Assembly: GCA_013112545.1 (NCBI GenBank)
Contig: JABFGJ010000004.1
Location: 62,001 to 126,000, forward strand
Source: Bacteroidota bacterium
Lineage (GTDB): Bacteria; Bacteroidota; Bacteroidia; Flavobacteriales_E; Vicingaceae
Length of the DNA stretch: 64,000 nucleotides
Direction of reading: 5' to 3'
Position 1 is the first letter of the stretch. Every line of letters starts with the position of its first letter. Shown piece by piece: positions 27,480 through 35,648 of the stretch. The notes under the pieces are model-generated. The model did no database searches and was not told the DNA's origin. It saw only the letters and a list, made by a program, of their open reading frames with translations. The translations under genes were made by a program, and so were the position numbers.

Positions 27480-27568
27480 ACCAAAGCAAGTGATAAGGGT
27501 GTTATGAATTTAGAACTATAAATTGATGTGTTTGCCCTTTTTCGATTGATTCTTATCAAAAGAAAACT

Positions 27569-28099
27569 CTATTTAAATTGAATTCTTATTTCATTTGGAC
27601 GTATCCCGTTTTGATGATCTCGAAGTCGTTGGGCATCTTCCTGAATTCTTAAAAACATTCGGGCTTCTTTTTTGATTTGATCATTCATCGCTTCATTTAG
27701 AAAAACTGGGGTTTTGCCACTAGGTTTATCCCCATAGTAATTTTCAGCTTTTTGTGTAGATTCTAAATCTTCTTTAGCTTTTAAGCGATAATAAGCATTT
27801 ACTTTCTCAATGTTTTGTTGGGCTTCTATAATTGATTCTTTGCTTAATGCAAATTTCTGAAACTGATTAATATAATTGGCATTTAAGTAAAAAGTATCAT
27901 TCTCAAAACTTATGGTTCCAAATTGAAAATCAGAATTTGAAATATCTGGAAAAAGCGAATAATCTAATTTATCGATAGCATGTAGTGTGTCGCCAATACT
28001 AGGGTGAAGAGGATAGACATCTTGTGCAGATGCTTTTATGCTCAAAAGTAAAATAAACGAGATTATGAGTGATTTAAACCTCGTCAAAATCATCTTCAA
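27569..28099 (-). CDS. Exported protein of unknown function
   Basis: 176 residues with a signal peptide (FKSLIISFILLLSIKASAQ). I do not recognise a family. After the signal there is a short beta-type part (FGTISFENDTFYLNANYI) and a charged helical C-terminal half (YRLKAKEDLESTQKAENYYG, EARMFLRIQEDAQRLRDHQN). Its start overlaps the end of the upstream acidic-protein gene by 26 bp, so the two are translated from one mRNA that may continue from the polyamine operon. No function can be assigned. Confidence 0.72.
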   Translation of the reverse strand: MKMILTRFKSLIISFILLLSIKASAQDVYPLHPSIGDTLHAIDKLDYSLFPDISNSDFQFGTISFENDTFYLNANYINQFQKFALSKESIIEAQQNIEKVNAYYRLKAKEDLESTQKAENYYGDKPSGKTPVFLNEAMNDQIKKEARMFLRIQEDAQRLRDHQNGIRPNEIRIQFK

Positions 28100-28406
28100 A
28101 ACTATCGCTATCTACTTCACTTTCATCTCCATATTCTTCTCTTGCTTCGTCAGTTAGGTTGCCATCGTCATCATAATCATCATCATCTTCAATTAATTGG
28201 ATTGCATCCATTTTAGACATTTTAATGAGGTAGATTTTTTCATCTGTTTCAAAACGTAAGGCACTAATTTTTTCGCCGTCTTTATTCATAAAACTGATTA
28301 AATGTTGAGAGAAACCTTCTGGGTATTCTAATTTAATTTGTTCTTGAACAGACTTGTCAATCTTTTCGAATGAAGTTACTAATCTAGGTTTGTTAGTAGA
28401 TTCCAT
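28074..28406 (-). CDS. Small acidic-tail protein of unknown function
   Basis: 110 residues from the ATG at 28406 (MESTNKPRLV); an in-frame start at 28433 is possible but would run into the stop of the deoxyhypusine-synthase-like gene. The N-terminal two thirds (RLVTSFEKIDKSVQEQIKL, PEGFSQHLISF, KISALRFETDEKIYLIKMS) look like a compact alpha/beta domain; the C-terminal third is strongly acidic, with runs of Asp and Glu (EDDDDYDDDG, DSDSFEDDFDEV). Similar Flavobacteria proteins often carry the label DNA primase, which nothing in this sequence supports: no zinc finger or TOPRIM motif is present. The acidic tail resembles that of RNA-polymerase delta subunits, as a loose comparison. Confidence 0.7.
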   Translation of the reverse strand: MESTNKPRLVTSFEKIDKSVQEQIKLEYPEGFSQHLISFMNKDGEKISALRFETDEKIYLIKMSKMDAIQLIEDDDDYDDDGNLTDEAREEYGDESEVDSDSFEDDFDEV

Positions 28407-28426
28407 AGTTTTTTTTATGCTTTTAA

Positions 28427-29404
28427 TTACCAATTTAATAAATATGCGAATATAAGTGGTGCAACTATGGTTGCATCAGATTCTACAATAAATTTAGGGG
28501 TGTCAATTCCCAACTTTCCCCAAGTGATCTTTTCATTGGGCACGGCTCCCGAATAAGAACCATAACTCGTTGTAGAATCAGAAATTTGACAGAAATAACT
28601 CCAAAATGGAGTGTCAGTTCTTTCCATGTCTTGATATAACATTGGAACAACACAAATCGGGAAATCTCCCGCAATTCCACCACCGATTTGGAAAAAACCG
28701 ATTCCTTCAGTTCCTGCTTCTTTGGTGTACCAATCTGCTAAAAAAGTCATGTATTCTATACCTGATTTCATGGTAGAAGGTTTCAATTCTCCTTTCAAAC
28801 AATAAGATGCAAATATATTTCCTAAAGTAGAATCTTCCCATCCAGGAACAACCATTGGCAAATTCTTTTTAGCTGCAGCTAACATCCATGAGTTTTTTGG
28901 GTCTATTTCATAGTACTGCTCTAAAACTCCCGAAAGCAACAATTTGTATAAAAATTCATGAGGAAAAAAGCGCTCGCCTTTTTCTTCGGCATCTTTCCAA
29001 ATTTTAAAAACATGTTTTTGAAGTCTTCTGAAGGCTTCTTCTTCCGGAATGCAGGTGTCGGTAACTCGATTGAGGCCTTGCTCTAGCAATTCCCATTCAT
29101 CTTGTGCGGTTAAATCGCGATAATGGGGTACTCTTTTATAATGTGAATGAGCTACCAAGTTCATCAAATCTTCTTCTAAGTTTGCACCAGTACAAGAAAT
29201 AATTTGAACTTTATCTTTTCGAATCATTTCGGCAAAAGATTTTCCTAATTCAGCAGTACTCATAGCTCCAGCTAAAGAAACTAACATTTTTTTACCTTCA
29301 TTCAGGTGCTTTTCATAGCCCTTTGCTGCATCAATTAAAGCAGCAGCATTAAAATGTTTAAAATGTTCTAATATGAATGTGGAGATATTTCCTCTATTTT
29401 CCAT
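28427..29404 (-). CDS. Deoxyhypusine-synthase-like protein, probable homospermidine/spermidine-metabolism enzyme
   Basis: 325 residues from the ATG at 29404. It has the deoxyhypusine synthase (DHS) fold motifs: SLAGAMSTAELGKSFAEMI, ISCTGANLEEDLMNLVAHS, the NAD-site IGGGIAGDFPICVVP, SYSGAVPNEKITWGKL and VESDATIVAPL. The lysine in WGK (about 297) aligns with the DHS lysine that forms the covalent aminobutyl intermediate, so it should be active. Bacteria lack eIF5A, the DHS substrate; bacterial DHS-like enzymes are known to make homospermidine from polyamines instead. Its place right after speA and speB (overlap 11 bp with speB) fits polyamine synthesis from putrescine. Confidence 0.88.
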   Translation of the reverse strand: MENRGNISTFILEHFKHFNAAALIDAAKGYEKHLNEGKKMLVSLAGAMSTAELGKSFAEMIRKDKVQIISCTGANLEEDLMNLVAHSHYKRVPHYRDLTAQDEWELLEQGLNRVTDTCIPEEEAFRRLQKHVFKIWKDAEEKGERFFPHEFLYKLLLSGVLEQYYEIDPKNSWMLAAAKKNLPMVVPGWEDSTLGNIFASYCLKGELKPSTMKSGIEYMTFLADWYTKEAGTEGIGFFQIGGGIAGDFPICVVPMLYQDMERTDTPFWSYFCQISDSTTSYGSYSGAVPNEKITWGKLGIDTPKFIVESDATIVAPLIFAYLLNW

Positions 29405-30245
29405 GGAGTTCAAATTTATAGGTCAATAATTTATAATACAACTTTGCAGCTAAAAATTGTGAAGCTTTTTGCCCAGGCTCTGGTGCAAGTTCCACGATGT
29501 CAAAACCAACAACGTTTTTTTGTTCAAATAACATTCTTAAATACTTGATGGTTGGATTCCAAAACATGCCACCAGGTTCTGGAGTGCCAGTGCAGGGCAT
29601 AATGGCAGGATCAAAAGCATCTAAATCTATGGTAAGATAAACATCTTCTCCTAACAAATCAATGGATTTTTGCATCCAATCCGTATGGCCATACATTTCT
29701 TCTGCTAAAAAGCATTTACTGCGGTTTAGATAGGGAAGTTCAGATACATCCATGCTTCTAATACCAACTTGCACTAAATTGGTGTTTTGACTTGCATCGT
29801 GTAATGCGCAAGCATGATTGTATGGTGTTCCTTCATAGGATTTTCTCAAATCTGCATGAGCATCTAACTGCAAGACAGAAAGATTTGGGTATTTTTCATA
29901 ATAGGCTTTAATTACTCCTATGCTTATGGCATGTTCGCCACCAAAGAAAGTTAAAAACTTTCCAGACTTTAAAAGCTCGCTAGTACTTTTATAAACAGCT
30001 TTAAAAACTGCTTCTGGCGATTTGTCTTCAAGTATTGGCTCAACGATATAAACACCTTGTTTATATACTTCAGAATTGGTTTCTATATCATAAATCTCCA
30101 TGTTAGCAGAGGCATCCATAAATGCATCAAACCCTTTGTCAGCTCCTTTTCCCCAAGAGCTAGTTCCATCATAGGGAATGGATTGTAACCAAATTTTCGC
30201 TTTTTCTTTATCGGCGTATTGGTCTTCTATTCCAGCGTAATTCAT
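29394..30245 (-). CDS. speB: Agmatinase (ureohydrolase family)
   Basis: 283 residues of the arginase/agmatinase family, which uses two Mn2+ ions. The metal motifs are complete: GGEHAIS, LQLDAHADLR, and LDAFDPAIMPCTGTPEPGG. Agmatinase would split agmatine into putrescine and urea. This role is favoured over arginase or formiminoglutamase because the gene directly follows arginine decarboxylase with a 4-bp overlap (30242-30245) and precedes a deoxyhypusine-synthase-like gene. Confidence 0.93.
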   Translation of the reverse strand: MNYAGIEDQYADKEKAKIWLQSIPYDGTSSWGKGADKGFDAFMDASANMEIYDIETNSEVYKQGVYIVEPILEDKSPEAVFKAVYKSTSELLKSGKFLTFFGGEHAISIGVIKAYYEKYPNLSVLQLDAHADLRKSYEGTPYNHACALHDASQNTNLVQVGIRSMDVSELPYLNRSKCFLAEEMYGHTDWMQKSIDLLGEDVYLTIDLDAFDPAIMPCTGTPEPGGMFWNPTIKYLRMLFEQKNVVGFDIVELAPEPGQKASQFLAAKLYYKLLTYKFELHGK

Positions 30246-31648
30246 TTTTTATATCCTAATAATTTAAACATTTCTTCTACCGACTGCTCATTGCGATAAA
30301 CATAATCTACAATATTTCCTTGTTCATCACGATCAATGATAATGTGTTTAGGAGATGGAATTAAGCAATGCTTTATACCTCCGTATCCACTAATGGCATC
30401 TTGATAAGCCCCTGTGTGGAAAAAACCCAAATACAGAGGCTCTTTGTCATTTACATCGTGCTTAGGTAATAAGACTTCTTGGTTTAAATCCTCTGAATTA
30501 TAATAATCAGAATGATCACATGAAATTCCTCCAATGGCCGCTCTAGTGTATTCATTTCCCCATTTATTTATGGGCAGCATAATAAATTTTTCGTGAATGC
30601 TCCATGCATCAGGAATCGTGTTCATTAAGCTATTGTCTATGATATACCAACTCTCTGTATCGTTTTGTTGCTTGTGTTCTAAAACTTGAAAAATAATAGC
30701 GCCACTTTCTCCAACGGTGTATTTTCCAAATTCTGTGTAAATATCTGGTTCTTGAATTTTTTCAGCAACACAGGCTTCTTTGATGTTTTTTACGATTTCA
30801 TTTATCATGTAATCATAATCGTAATCAAAACCTAAATTATTTCGAATAGGTAAACCACCACCAATATTAAATGAATCTAAAGTTTTGGATTTTTTCTTCA
30901 TTTCAGCATATAATTTCAATGCCCTTCTAAACTCTCCCCAATAATACATGGTATCTTTTATGCCCGAATCAACAAAAAAGTGAAGCATTTTAAGTTCTAC
31001 TACTTCGCTACTTTTTACTTTTTCTTCAAAAAACGGAATCATTTCGTTGTTCCGAATTCCCAAACGAGAAGTATAATAAGAAGATTGAGGTTCTTCATTG
31101 ATGGCCATTCGCAATCCGATTTTAATCTTTTTGCTGCATTTTAGTTTTTCAACACGGTCGAGTTCAGTCATGCTATCCAAGACTAAAATAACATTGTCAA
31201 AACCCATTTCAACCAATTTCACAATTTTATTGAGGTATTCTTCAGTTTTGTAGCCATTGTTAACGATGGTTATTTGCTTATCAATTTTACCCTCTTTCAA
31301 TAAATTGAGAATTAAATCTATATCAAAAGAAGAAGAAGTTTCTAAATTGACATTGTGCTTCATGGCTTCTGAAACAACATGCGAAAAGTGATTACACTTG
31401 GTACAATAGCAATAATGATATTGGCCTTTATAGCCGTGTTTTTTAATTGCTCTGTTAAATAAATTCTTCGCTTTTTTAATTTGATCACCTATTTTAGGCA
31501 AATAAATAAATCTAAAAGGAGTTCCGTATTTATCGATTAAATGTTTTAAAGATATACCGTGAAAAGTTAAGGTATCATTCTTTAAGTCAAAACCTTCTTG
31601 TGGAAAGTAATAGGTCTGGTCAATTAAATCGAAGTATGTATTCTTCAT
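30242..31648 (-). CDS. speA: Biosynthetic-type arginine decarboxylase
   Basis: 468 residues, a PLP-dependent decarboxylase of fold type III (alanine-racemase-like barrel). K84 in YCYCTKCNHF is the expected PLP-binding lysine; FNIGGGLPIRN supplies the phosphate-binding glycine loop, and the C-terminal CDHSDYY block is the substrate-binding Cys-Asp region. It is much shorter than the ~630-residue E. coli SpeA and matches the short form usual in Bacteroidota; a diaminopimelate or ornithine decarboxylase role is less likely given agmatinase next to it. First gene of speA-speB-DHS-like, with a good promoter. Confidence 0.9.
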   Translation of the reverse strand: MKNTYFDLIDQTYYFPQEGFDLKNDTLTFHGISLKHLIDKYGTPFRFIYLPKIGDQIKKAKNLFNRAIKKHGYKGQYHYCYCTKCNHFSHVVSEAMKHNVNLETSSSFDIDLILNLLKEGKIDKQITIVNNGYKTEEYLNKIVKLVEMGFDNVILVLDSMTELDRVEKLKCSKKIKIGLRMAINEEPQSSYYTSRLGIRNNEMIPFFEEKVKSSEVVELKMLHFFVDSGIKDTMYYWGEFRRALKLYAEMKKKSKTLDSFNIGGGLPIRNNLGFDYDYDYMINEIVKNIKEACVAEKIQEPDIYTEFGKYTVGESGAIIFQVLEHKQQNDTESWYIIDNSLMNTIPDAWSIHEKFIMLPINKWGNEYTRAAIGGISCDHSDYYNSEDLNQEVLLPKHDVNDKEPLYLGFFHTGAYQDAISGYGGIKHCLIPSPKHIIIDRDEQGNIVDYVYRNEQSVEEMFKLLGYKK

Positions 31649-31674
31649 TTATAAGTATTCAAAATTAGAGCTAC

Positions 31675-31703
31675 CAAAAATAGCATTCTATGTAATTTAA
31701 CAA
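31675..31703 (-). promoter_or_regulatory. Promoter of the polyamine operon
   Basis: On the minus strand a TTG -33 element (31701-31703) is separated by 18 bp from TATTTTTG (31675-31682), matching the Bacteroidota TTG/TAnnTTTG promoter. It lies 26 bp before the speA ATG, implying a short leader. The best two-element promoter seen in this window. Confidence 0.6.
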
Positions 31704-31951
31704 GACTTTTTTGAAAAAAAAATAATTGTTTTTTACGTATTCCTTTTTAGCCTAAAATTGAAATTATATTATTTGTAATTGTTAGTGTATTAAAGTGTTA
31801 TGTGAATAATTTTAAATGTAATTCCTTGTCATAACAATATGGTTTTTGATTAGGTTTAAATTATAAAGCTAAAGTTAGTTTTTTGAGCTTGGAATTCATG
31901 ATTAAACTTCTAGGTTCTAATCAAGATTGTCTTCAACTTAAATCCCAAAGC
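31704..31951. other. Noncoding AT-rich gap between cbpM and speA
   Basis: Together with the speA promoter this makes about 300 bp without a gene. It is AT-rich with A and T runs near the speA side. I see no convincing terminator for cbpM, no small gene and no conserved RNA. Confidence 0.6.
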
Positions 31952-32245
31952 TTAATCCTCATACATTTTAAGTTTGTTTTTTGTAGCTACTAATTCTTCT
32001 TGCAATGTATTTATTTTTTCCAATAAATTAAAGATTGTTTCAATCCCTTCAAAATTAATTTCAAGCTCTTGATGCATTCGAATAATCTTTTCGATATCCC
32101 TAGCTTTATCCTTATGAATAAATTGAGATTTTTCTATGCTAATAATTTCAATTAAATCATATTCATTTAATCGGGTAAAAAATGACATTTCAACTTTGTA
32201 ACTTAAACACAATTGATTGAGTGGAATGTAATTTTCTAGGTTCAT
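31952..32245 (-). CDS. cbpM: CbpM-like chaperone modulator
   Basis: 97 residues. The N-terminal helix-turn-helix-like segment ([21 protein letters not shown]), the middle [34 protein letters not shown], and the C-terminal coiled coil ([22 protein letters not shown]) match CbpM, a MerR-like protein that binds the J domain of CbpA and inhibits it. Its start overlaps the cbpA stop by 4 bp (ATGA), exactly the known cbpA-cbpM arrangement, which supports the call more than the sequence alone. Confidence 0.83.
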   Translation of the reverse strand: MNLENYIPLNQLCLSYKVEMSFFTRLNEYDLIEIISIEKSQFIHKDKARDIEKIIRMHQELEINFEGIETIFNLLEKINTLQEELVATKNKLKMYED

Positions 32246-33123
32246 CTTAAATTAGTTAATTGATTAAATAATTTCTTCTCTTCGGCTGTCAGTTTTGTTG
32301 GAAGCTGCACATTATACGTGATGTATAAATCTCCAAATTCGCCTTCTTTTTTATAGATTGGAAAGCCTTTACCTTTTAATTTTACTTTCGTACCATTCTG
32401 AGTTTCGGGTTTTACTTTCAATTTCACTTTACCGTCAAAAGTATCAATTGAAATTTCTCCACCCAACAAGGCAGTATATAAGTCGATATCGACAGTACTT
32501 AGCAAGTTGTCGTTGTCTCGCTTAAATTTTGTATTATTTTCAATAGTAAATTGAATAAATAAATCGCCGTTTGGCCCATTGTTTATTCCTTCACCGCCTT
32601 GCCCTTTAATTTTTATAACCTGACCGTTTTTAACTCCAGCAGGAATGGTAAGTCGAATGTTTTTATTGTTGATAGTTAAAGTGCGCTTGTGTGTTTTATA
32701 CACATCTTTAATGTCGAGTTGTAATTCCGCATTATAATCTTGCCCCCTAAACCCTACATTGCTGCTTCTTCTGCCGCTTCCTCCAAACATAGATTCGAAA
32801 AAGTCGGAATAATCATTGTTCGAAAAATCGCCCGAAGTTTGTCTTTGATATGAACGTTGGGATTTTTGTTGCTGTTTTGCTTTTTCAAATTGCTCTGCAT
32901 GTTTCCAATCTTTTCCATATTTATCGTATTTCTTGCGATTTTCAGCATTGCTTAATACTTCATTGGCTTCGTTTATTTTTTTAAATTTTTTCTCTGCTTC
33001 TAAATCACCTGGGTTTAAATCTGGATGGTATTTGCGGGCTAATTTTCGATAAGCTTTTTTTATCTCACTTTCAGTTGAGTTTTTATTGATTTCAAGTATT
33101 TTATAATAGTCTATAAATTCCAT
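32242..33123 (-). CDS. cbpA: CbpA-like DnaJ-family co-chaperone
   Basis: 293 residues. J domain at 1-70 with HPD at 33-35 ([10 protein letters not shown]), a basic/Gln-rich and G-rich linker (about 85-125), then two substrate-binding beta domains ([40 protein letters not shown]). There is no zinc-finger domain, which makes it a CbpA/DnaJ type II protein rather than DnaJ. It should stimulate DnaK and may bind DNA like E. coli CbpA. Paired with cbpM downstream. Confidence 0.92.
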   Translation of the reverse strand: MEFIDYYKILEINKNSTESEIKKAYRKLARKYHPDLNPGDLEAEKKFKKINEANEVLSNAENRKKYDKYGKDWKHAEQFEKAKQQQKSQRSYQRQTSGDFSNNDYSDFFESMFGGSGRRSSNVGFRGQDYNAELQLDIKDVYKTHKRTLTINNKNIRLTIPAGVKNGQVIKIKGQGGEGINNGPNGDLFIQFTIENNTKFKRDNDNLLSTVDIDLYTALLGGEISIDTFDGKVKLKVKPETQNGTKVKLKGKGFPIYKKEGEFGDLYITYNVQLPTKLTAEEKKLFNQLTNLR

Positions 33124-33351
33124 TTTAATAGGTTTAATCGATTGTGTGAATTTTTCTAATCCAACAAAATAAAAAATACTAATTAGGCTAAAAATAGGAA
33201 ATATTTACTAGATATAGTATTGGTAAACACAAGTGGAATCAACTATTTTTTTAGATGTGAGATGCTGAGTCAGCAAATATAAATGATGCGTGTTTTATTG
33301 ATTTAATTGTTAGTTAGATATTTATCTTTAATAGATGATTTTGACTACAAA

Positions 33352-33383
33352 AAAAGGTCTGTCGAATTTTCGACAGACCTTTT
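33352..33383. terminator. Terminator after the prolyl oligopeptidase gene
   Basis: A near-perfect inverted repeat, AAAAGGTCTGTCGA paired with TCGACAGACCTTTT, with a tiny AT loop and flanking A/T runs. It lies 21 bp beyond the minus-strand stop at 33404. Its other side faces a 230-bp gap with no gene on the plus strand. Confidence 0.8.
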
Positions 33384-33403
33384 AAAATTTCATTATTTGA
33401 ATT

Positions 33404-35572
33404 TTATTCAACCTCTTTCTCAAAAGAAACTTCAGCTTTGGTGTTCCACAATACGAAACTCCAAACATCGGCCCATTCTTCAATTACTTTTTCGGTTGGT
33501 TTGCCAGCTCCGTGGCCTGCGTTTACATCAACTCGAATCAATACAGGGTTGTCGCCTGTGTGTTTTGCTTGCAACTCAGAAATAAACTTAAAGGAATGTG
33601 CTGGCACCACTCGGTCGTCATGATCGGCAGTTACAACCATAGTTGCAGGATATTCTACACCTTCTTTCACATTGTGAAGTGGGGAATAGGATAGCAAATT
33701 CTTAAAACTCTCTTCACTTTCTTCGCTGTCGCCATATTCTCCAGCCCAGGCCCATCCAATGGTAAATTTATGATAGCGAAGCATGTCTAATACACCTACT
33801 CCAGGTATAGAAACTTTCATTAAGTCAGGGCGTTGAGTCATAACAGCACCAGCCAATAAACCGCCATTAGATCGGCCGTGTATAGCTAATTTTTCGGAGC
33901 TAGTATATTTATTTGCAATCATATATTCAGCCGCAGCAATAAAGTCATTAAACACATTTTGCTTGTTCATTCTCCATCCTGCTTTATGCCAATCTTCACC
34001 AAATTCGCTACCGCCACGTAAATTAACAACGGCGTAAATTCCACCTTGTTCTAGAAAAACAGTATTGACAACTGAAAAACGTGGTGTAATACTGATGTTG
34101 AAACCACCATAACCATATAAGAAAGTAGGGTTTGTACCATCTAGTTGTAAACCTTTTTTGTGGGTTATAAACATTGGAACTTGTTCGCCATCCTTACTCG
34201 TTACAAATACTTGCTTAGTTTCATATTCATCGCTATTGAATTTTGTTTCAGGTTTGAAATACACTTCAGAAGTATTGTTCGCAACATCGTATTTATAAAT
34301 GGTGGTAGGTATGGTATATGAAGTAAAGGAATAAAAGGCTGTGTTTTCGTCCTTATCTCCATTTAAGCTTGCAATGCCAATGCCTGGCAATTCAATGTCG
34401 TATAGATATTTTCCTGCTAAATCATAAACCTCAATTTTACTTTGAACATTCTTCATGTAGGTGGCAATAATTTTATCACCAATGATGCTTGCACCACTTA
34501 ATACGTATTCTTTTTCAGGAATAAAAGCAGTCCATTGTTCTTGCTTAGGCTTGTTGATATCAACCATCATAATGGCATTGTTGGGGGCATTATAATTGGT
34601 AAAAACCAAGAATTTACCTTCACCAAGGTGGTCTATAATGTAGTTGTCGGTTTCGTAGTTTTCGACAAGTTTTACTAGAGGACCTCCTTTTTTTACATCT
34701 TGTAAAGCCAATGAATTTCCATTGGTTGACTCCGAAGTAGTTATAATTAAAAAGTTTTCATCTTCAGTTACTCCGGCTCCTGCATTTCGCTGTGGGTTTT
34801 TATCATCTCTATAGACTAACTTATCATCGCTTTGTTTTGTCCCGATAGTATGATAATAAACCGTGTGAAACTCATTTTTTCCAGAATAGTCTGAACCTTC
34901 TTTTGGTGGCTCATAAGCACTGTAATAAAAGCCATTTCCTCGCCAGCTTATTCCGCTAAACTTAACATAGTTAATTACATCGCTTAGTTTTTCTTTAGTA
35001 GCCAAGTCTAACACATTTATTTCTACCCAATCAGAACCTGCTCTTGAAATTCCATAAGCCATCATTTTGCCATCTTTAGAAAATCCCATTCCATTTATAG
35101 AAGCAGTTCCATCTTCCGAAAGTGTGTTCGGATCTAGCAATACTGATTGTTCGCCATCTAATCCTTGTTGATAATACAAAACACTTTGGTTTTGAATGCC
35201 ATCATTTTTATACATGAAATAATAATCGCCATGTTTGAAAGGAGTACCTACTTTTTCATAATCCCATAATTCGGTTAATCGTTTTGCGATGTCTTTTCGA
35301 TAAGGGATTTGAGCTAAATAATCAAAGGTTACTTCATTTTCTGCTTTAACCCATGCTTCTGTTTCAGCAGAGGTATCATTTTCCAACCATCGATAAGGAT
35401 CGGAAATTTTAGTTCCAAAATAGTCGTCAACAACCGAATCTTTTCGAACATCTGGGTATGCTTTTACTGTTATTTCTTTTCGAGTTTCGGCTGTTTTTTC
35501 TTCTTTTTTTTCTGTGCCTCCACAAGCGACCAAAGCTGCGGCCATAGAGAGTAGTATTGTTTTTTGTATCAT
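33404..35572 (-). CDS. Prolyl oligopeptidase (S9A) lipoprotein
   Basis: 722 residues. Lipoprotein signal (AAALVACGG, Cys about 17), then the S9A propeller domain (YFGTKISDPYRWLEND onwards, to about 450) and an alpha/beta hydrolase domain. Catalytic serine S568 is in GRSNGGLLAG, the acid in TADHDDRVVP (about 652-653), and histidine H687 in NAGHGAGKP. YGYGGFNISITPRFS is the oxyanion-side block. It cuts short peptides after proline, most likely in the periplasm. Divergent from the DUF885 lipoprotein gene, another probable peptidase. Confidence 0.95.
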   Translation of the reverse strand: MIQKTILLSMAAALVACGGTEKKEEKTAETRKEITVKAYPDVRKDSVVDDYFGTKISDPYRWLENDTSAETEAWVKAENEVTFDYLAQIPYRKDIAKRLTELWDYEKVGTPFKHGDYYFMYKNDGIQNQSVLYYQQGLDGEQSVLLDPNTLSEDGTASINGMGFSKDGKMMAYGISRAGSDWVEINVLDLATKEKLSDVINYVKFSGISWRGNGFYYSAYEPPKEGSDYSGKNEFHTVYYHTIGTKQSDDKLVYRDDKNPQRNAGAGVTEDENFLIITTSESTNGNSLALQDVKKGGPLVKLVENYETDNYIIDHLGEGKFLVFTNYNAPNNAIMMVDINKPKQEQWTAFIPEKEYVLSGASIIGDKIIATYMKNVQSKIEVYDLAGKYLYDIELPGIGIASLNGDKDENTAFYSFTSYTIPTTIYKYDVANNTSEVYFKPETKFNSDEYETKQVFVTSKDGEQVPMFITHKKGLQLDGTNPTFLYGYGGFNISITPRFSVVNTVFLEQGGIYAVVNLRGGSEFGEDWHKAGWRMNKQNVFNDFIAAAEYMIANKYTSSEKLAIHGRSNGGLLAGAVMTQRPDLMKVSIPGVGVLDMLRYHKFTIGWAWAGEYGDSEESEESFKNLLSYSPLHNVKEGVEYPATMVVTADHDDRVVPAHSFKFISELQAKHTGDNPVLIRVDVNAGHGAGKPTEKVIEEWADVWSFVLWNTKAEVSFEKEVE

Positions 35573-35623
35573 CTCATTTTAATTTTAGGGAATCAAACTT
35601 AAACAATTTGAAATGGAATCCAT

Positions 35624-35631
35624 TACCTTTG
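35624..35631 (+). promoter_or_regulatory. Candidate -7 box of the DUF885 gene
   Basis: TACCTTTG fits TAnnTTTG and is 17 bp before the ATG at 35649. It lies downstream of the alternative ATG at 35613, which supports the internal start. The nearest TTG upstream is too close (13 bp) to be a proper -33. Confidence 0.4.
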
Positions 35632-35648
35632 GTCAAAATTCAAAAAAC

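Noticed and set aside
35613-35648. Upstream start for the DUF885 lipoprotein
   Set aside because: It precedes the likely -7 box and would hide the lipoprotein signal; the ATG at 35649 is better.
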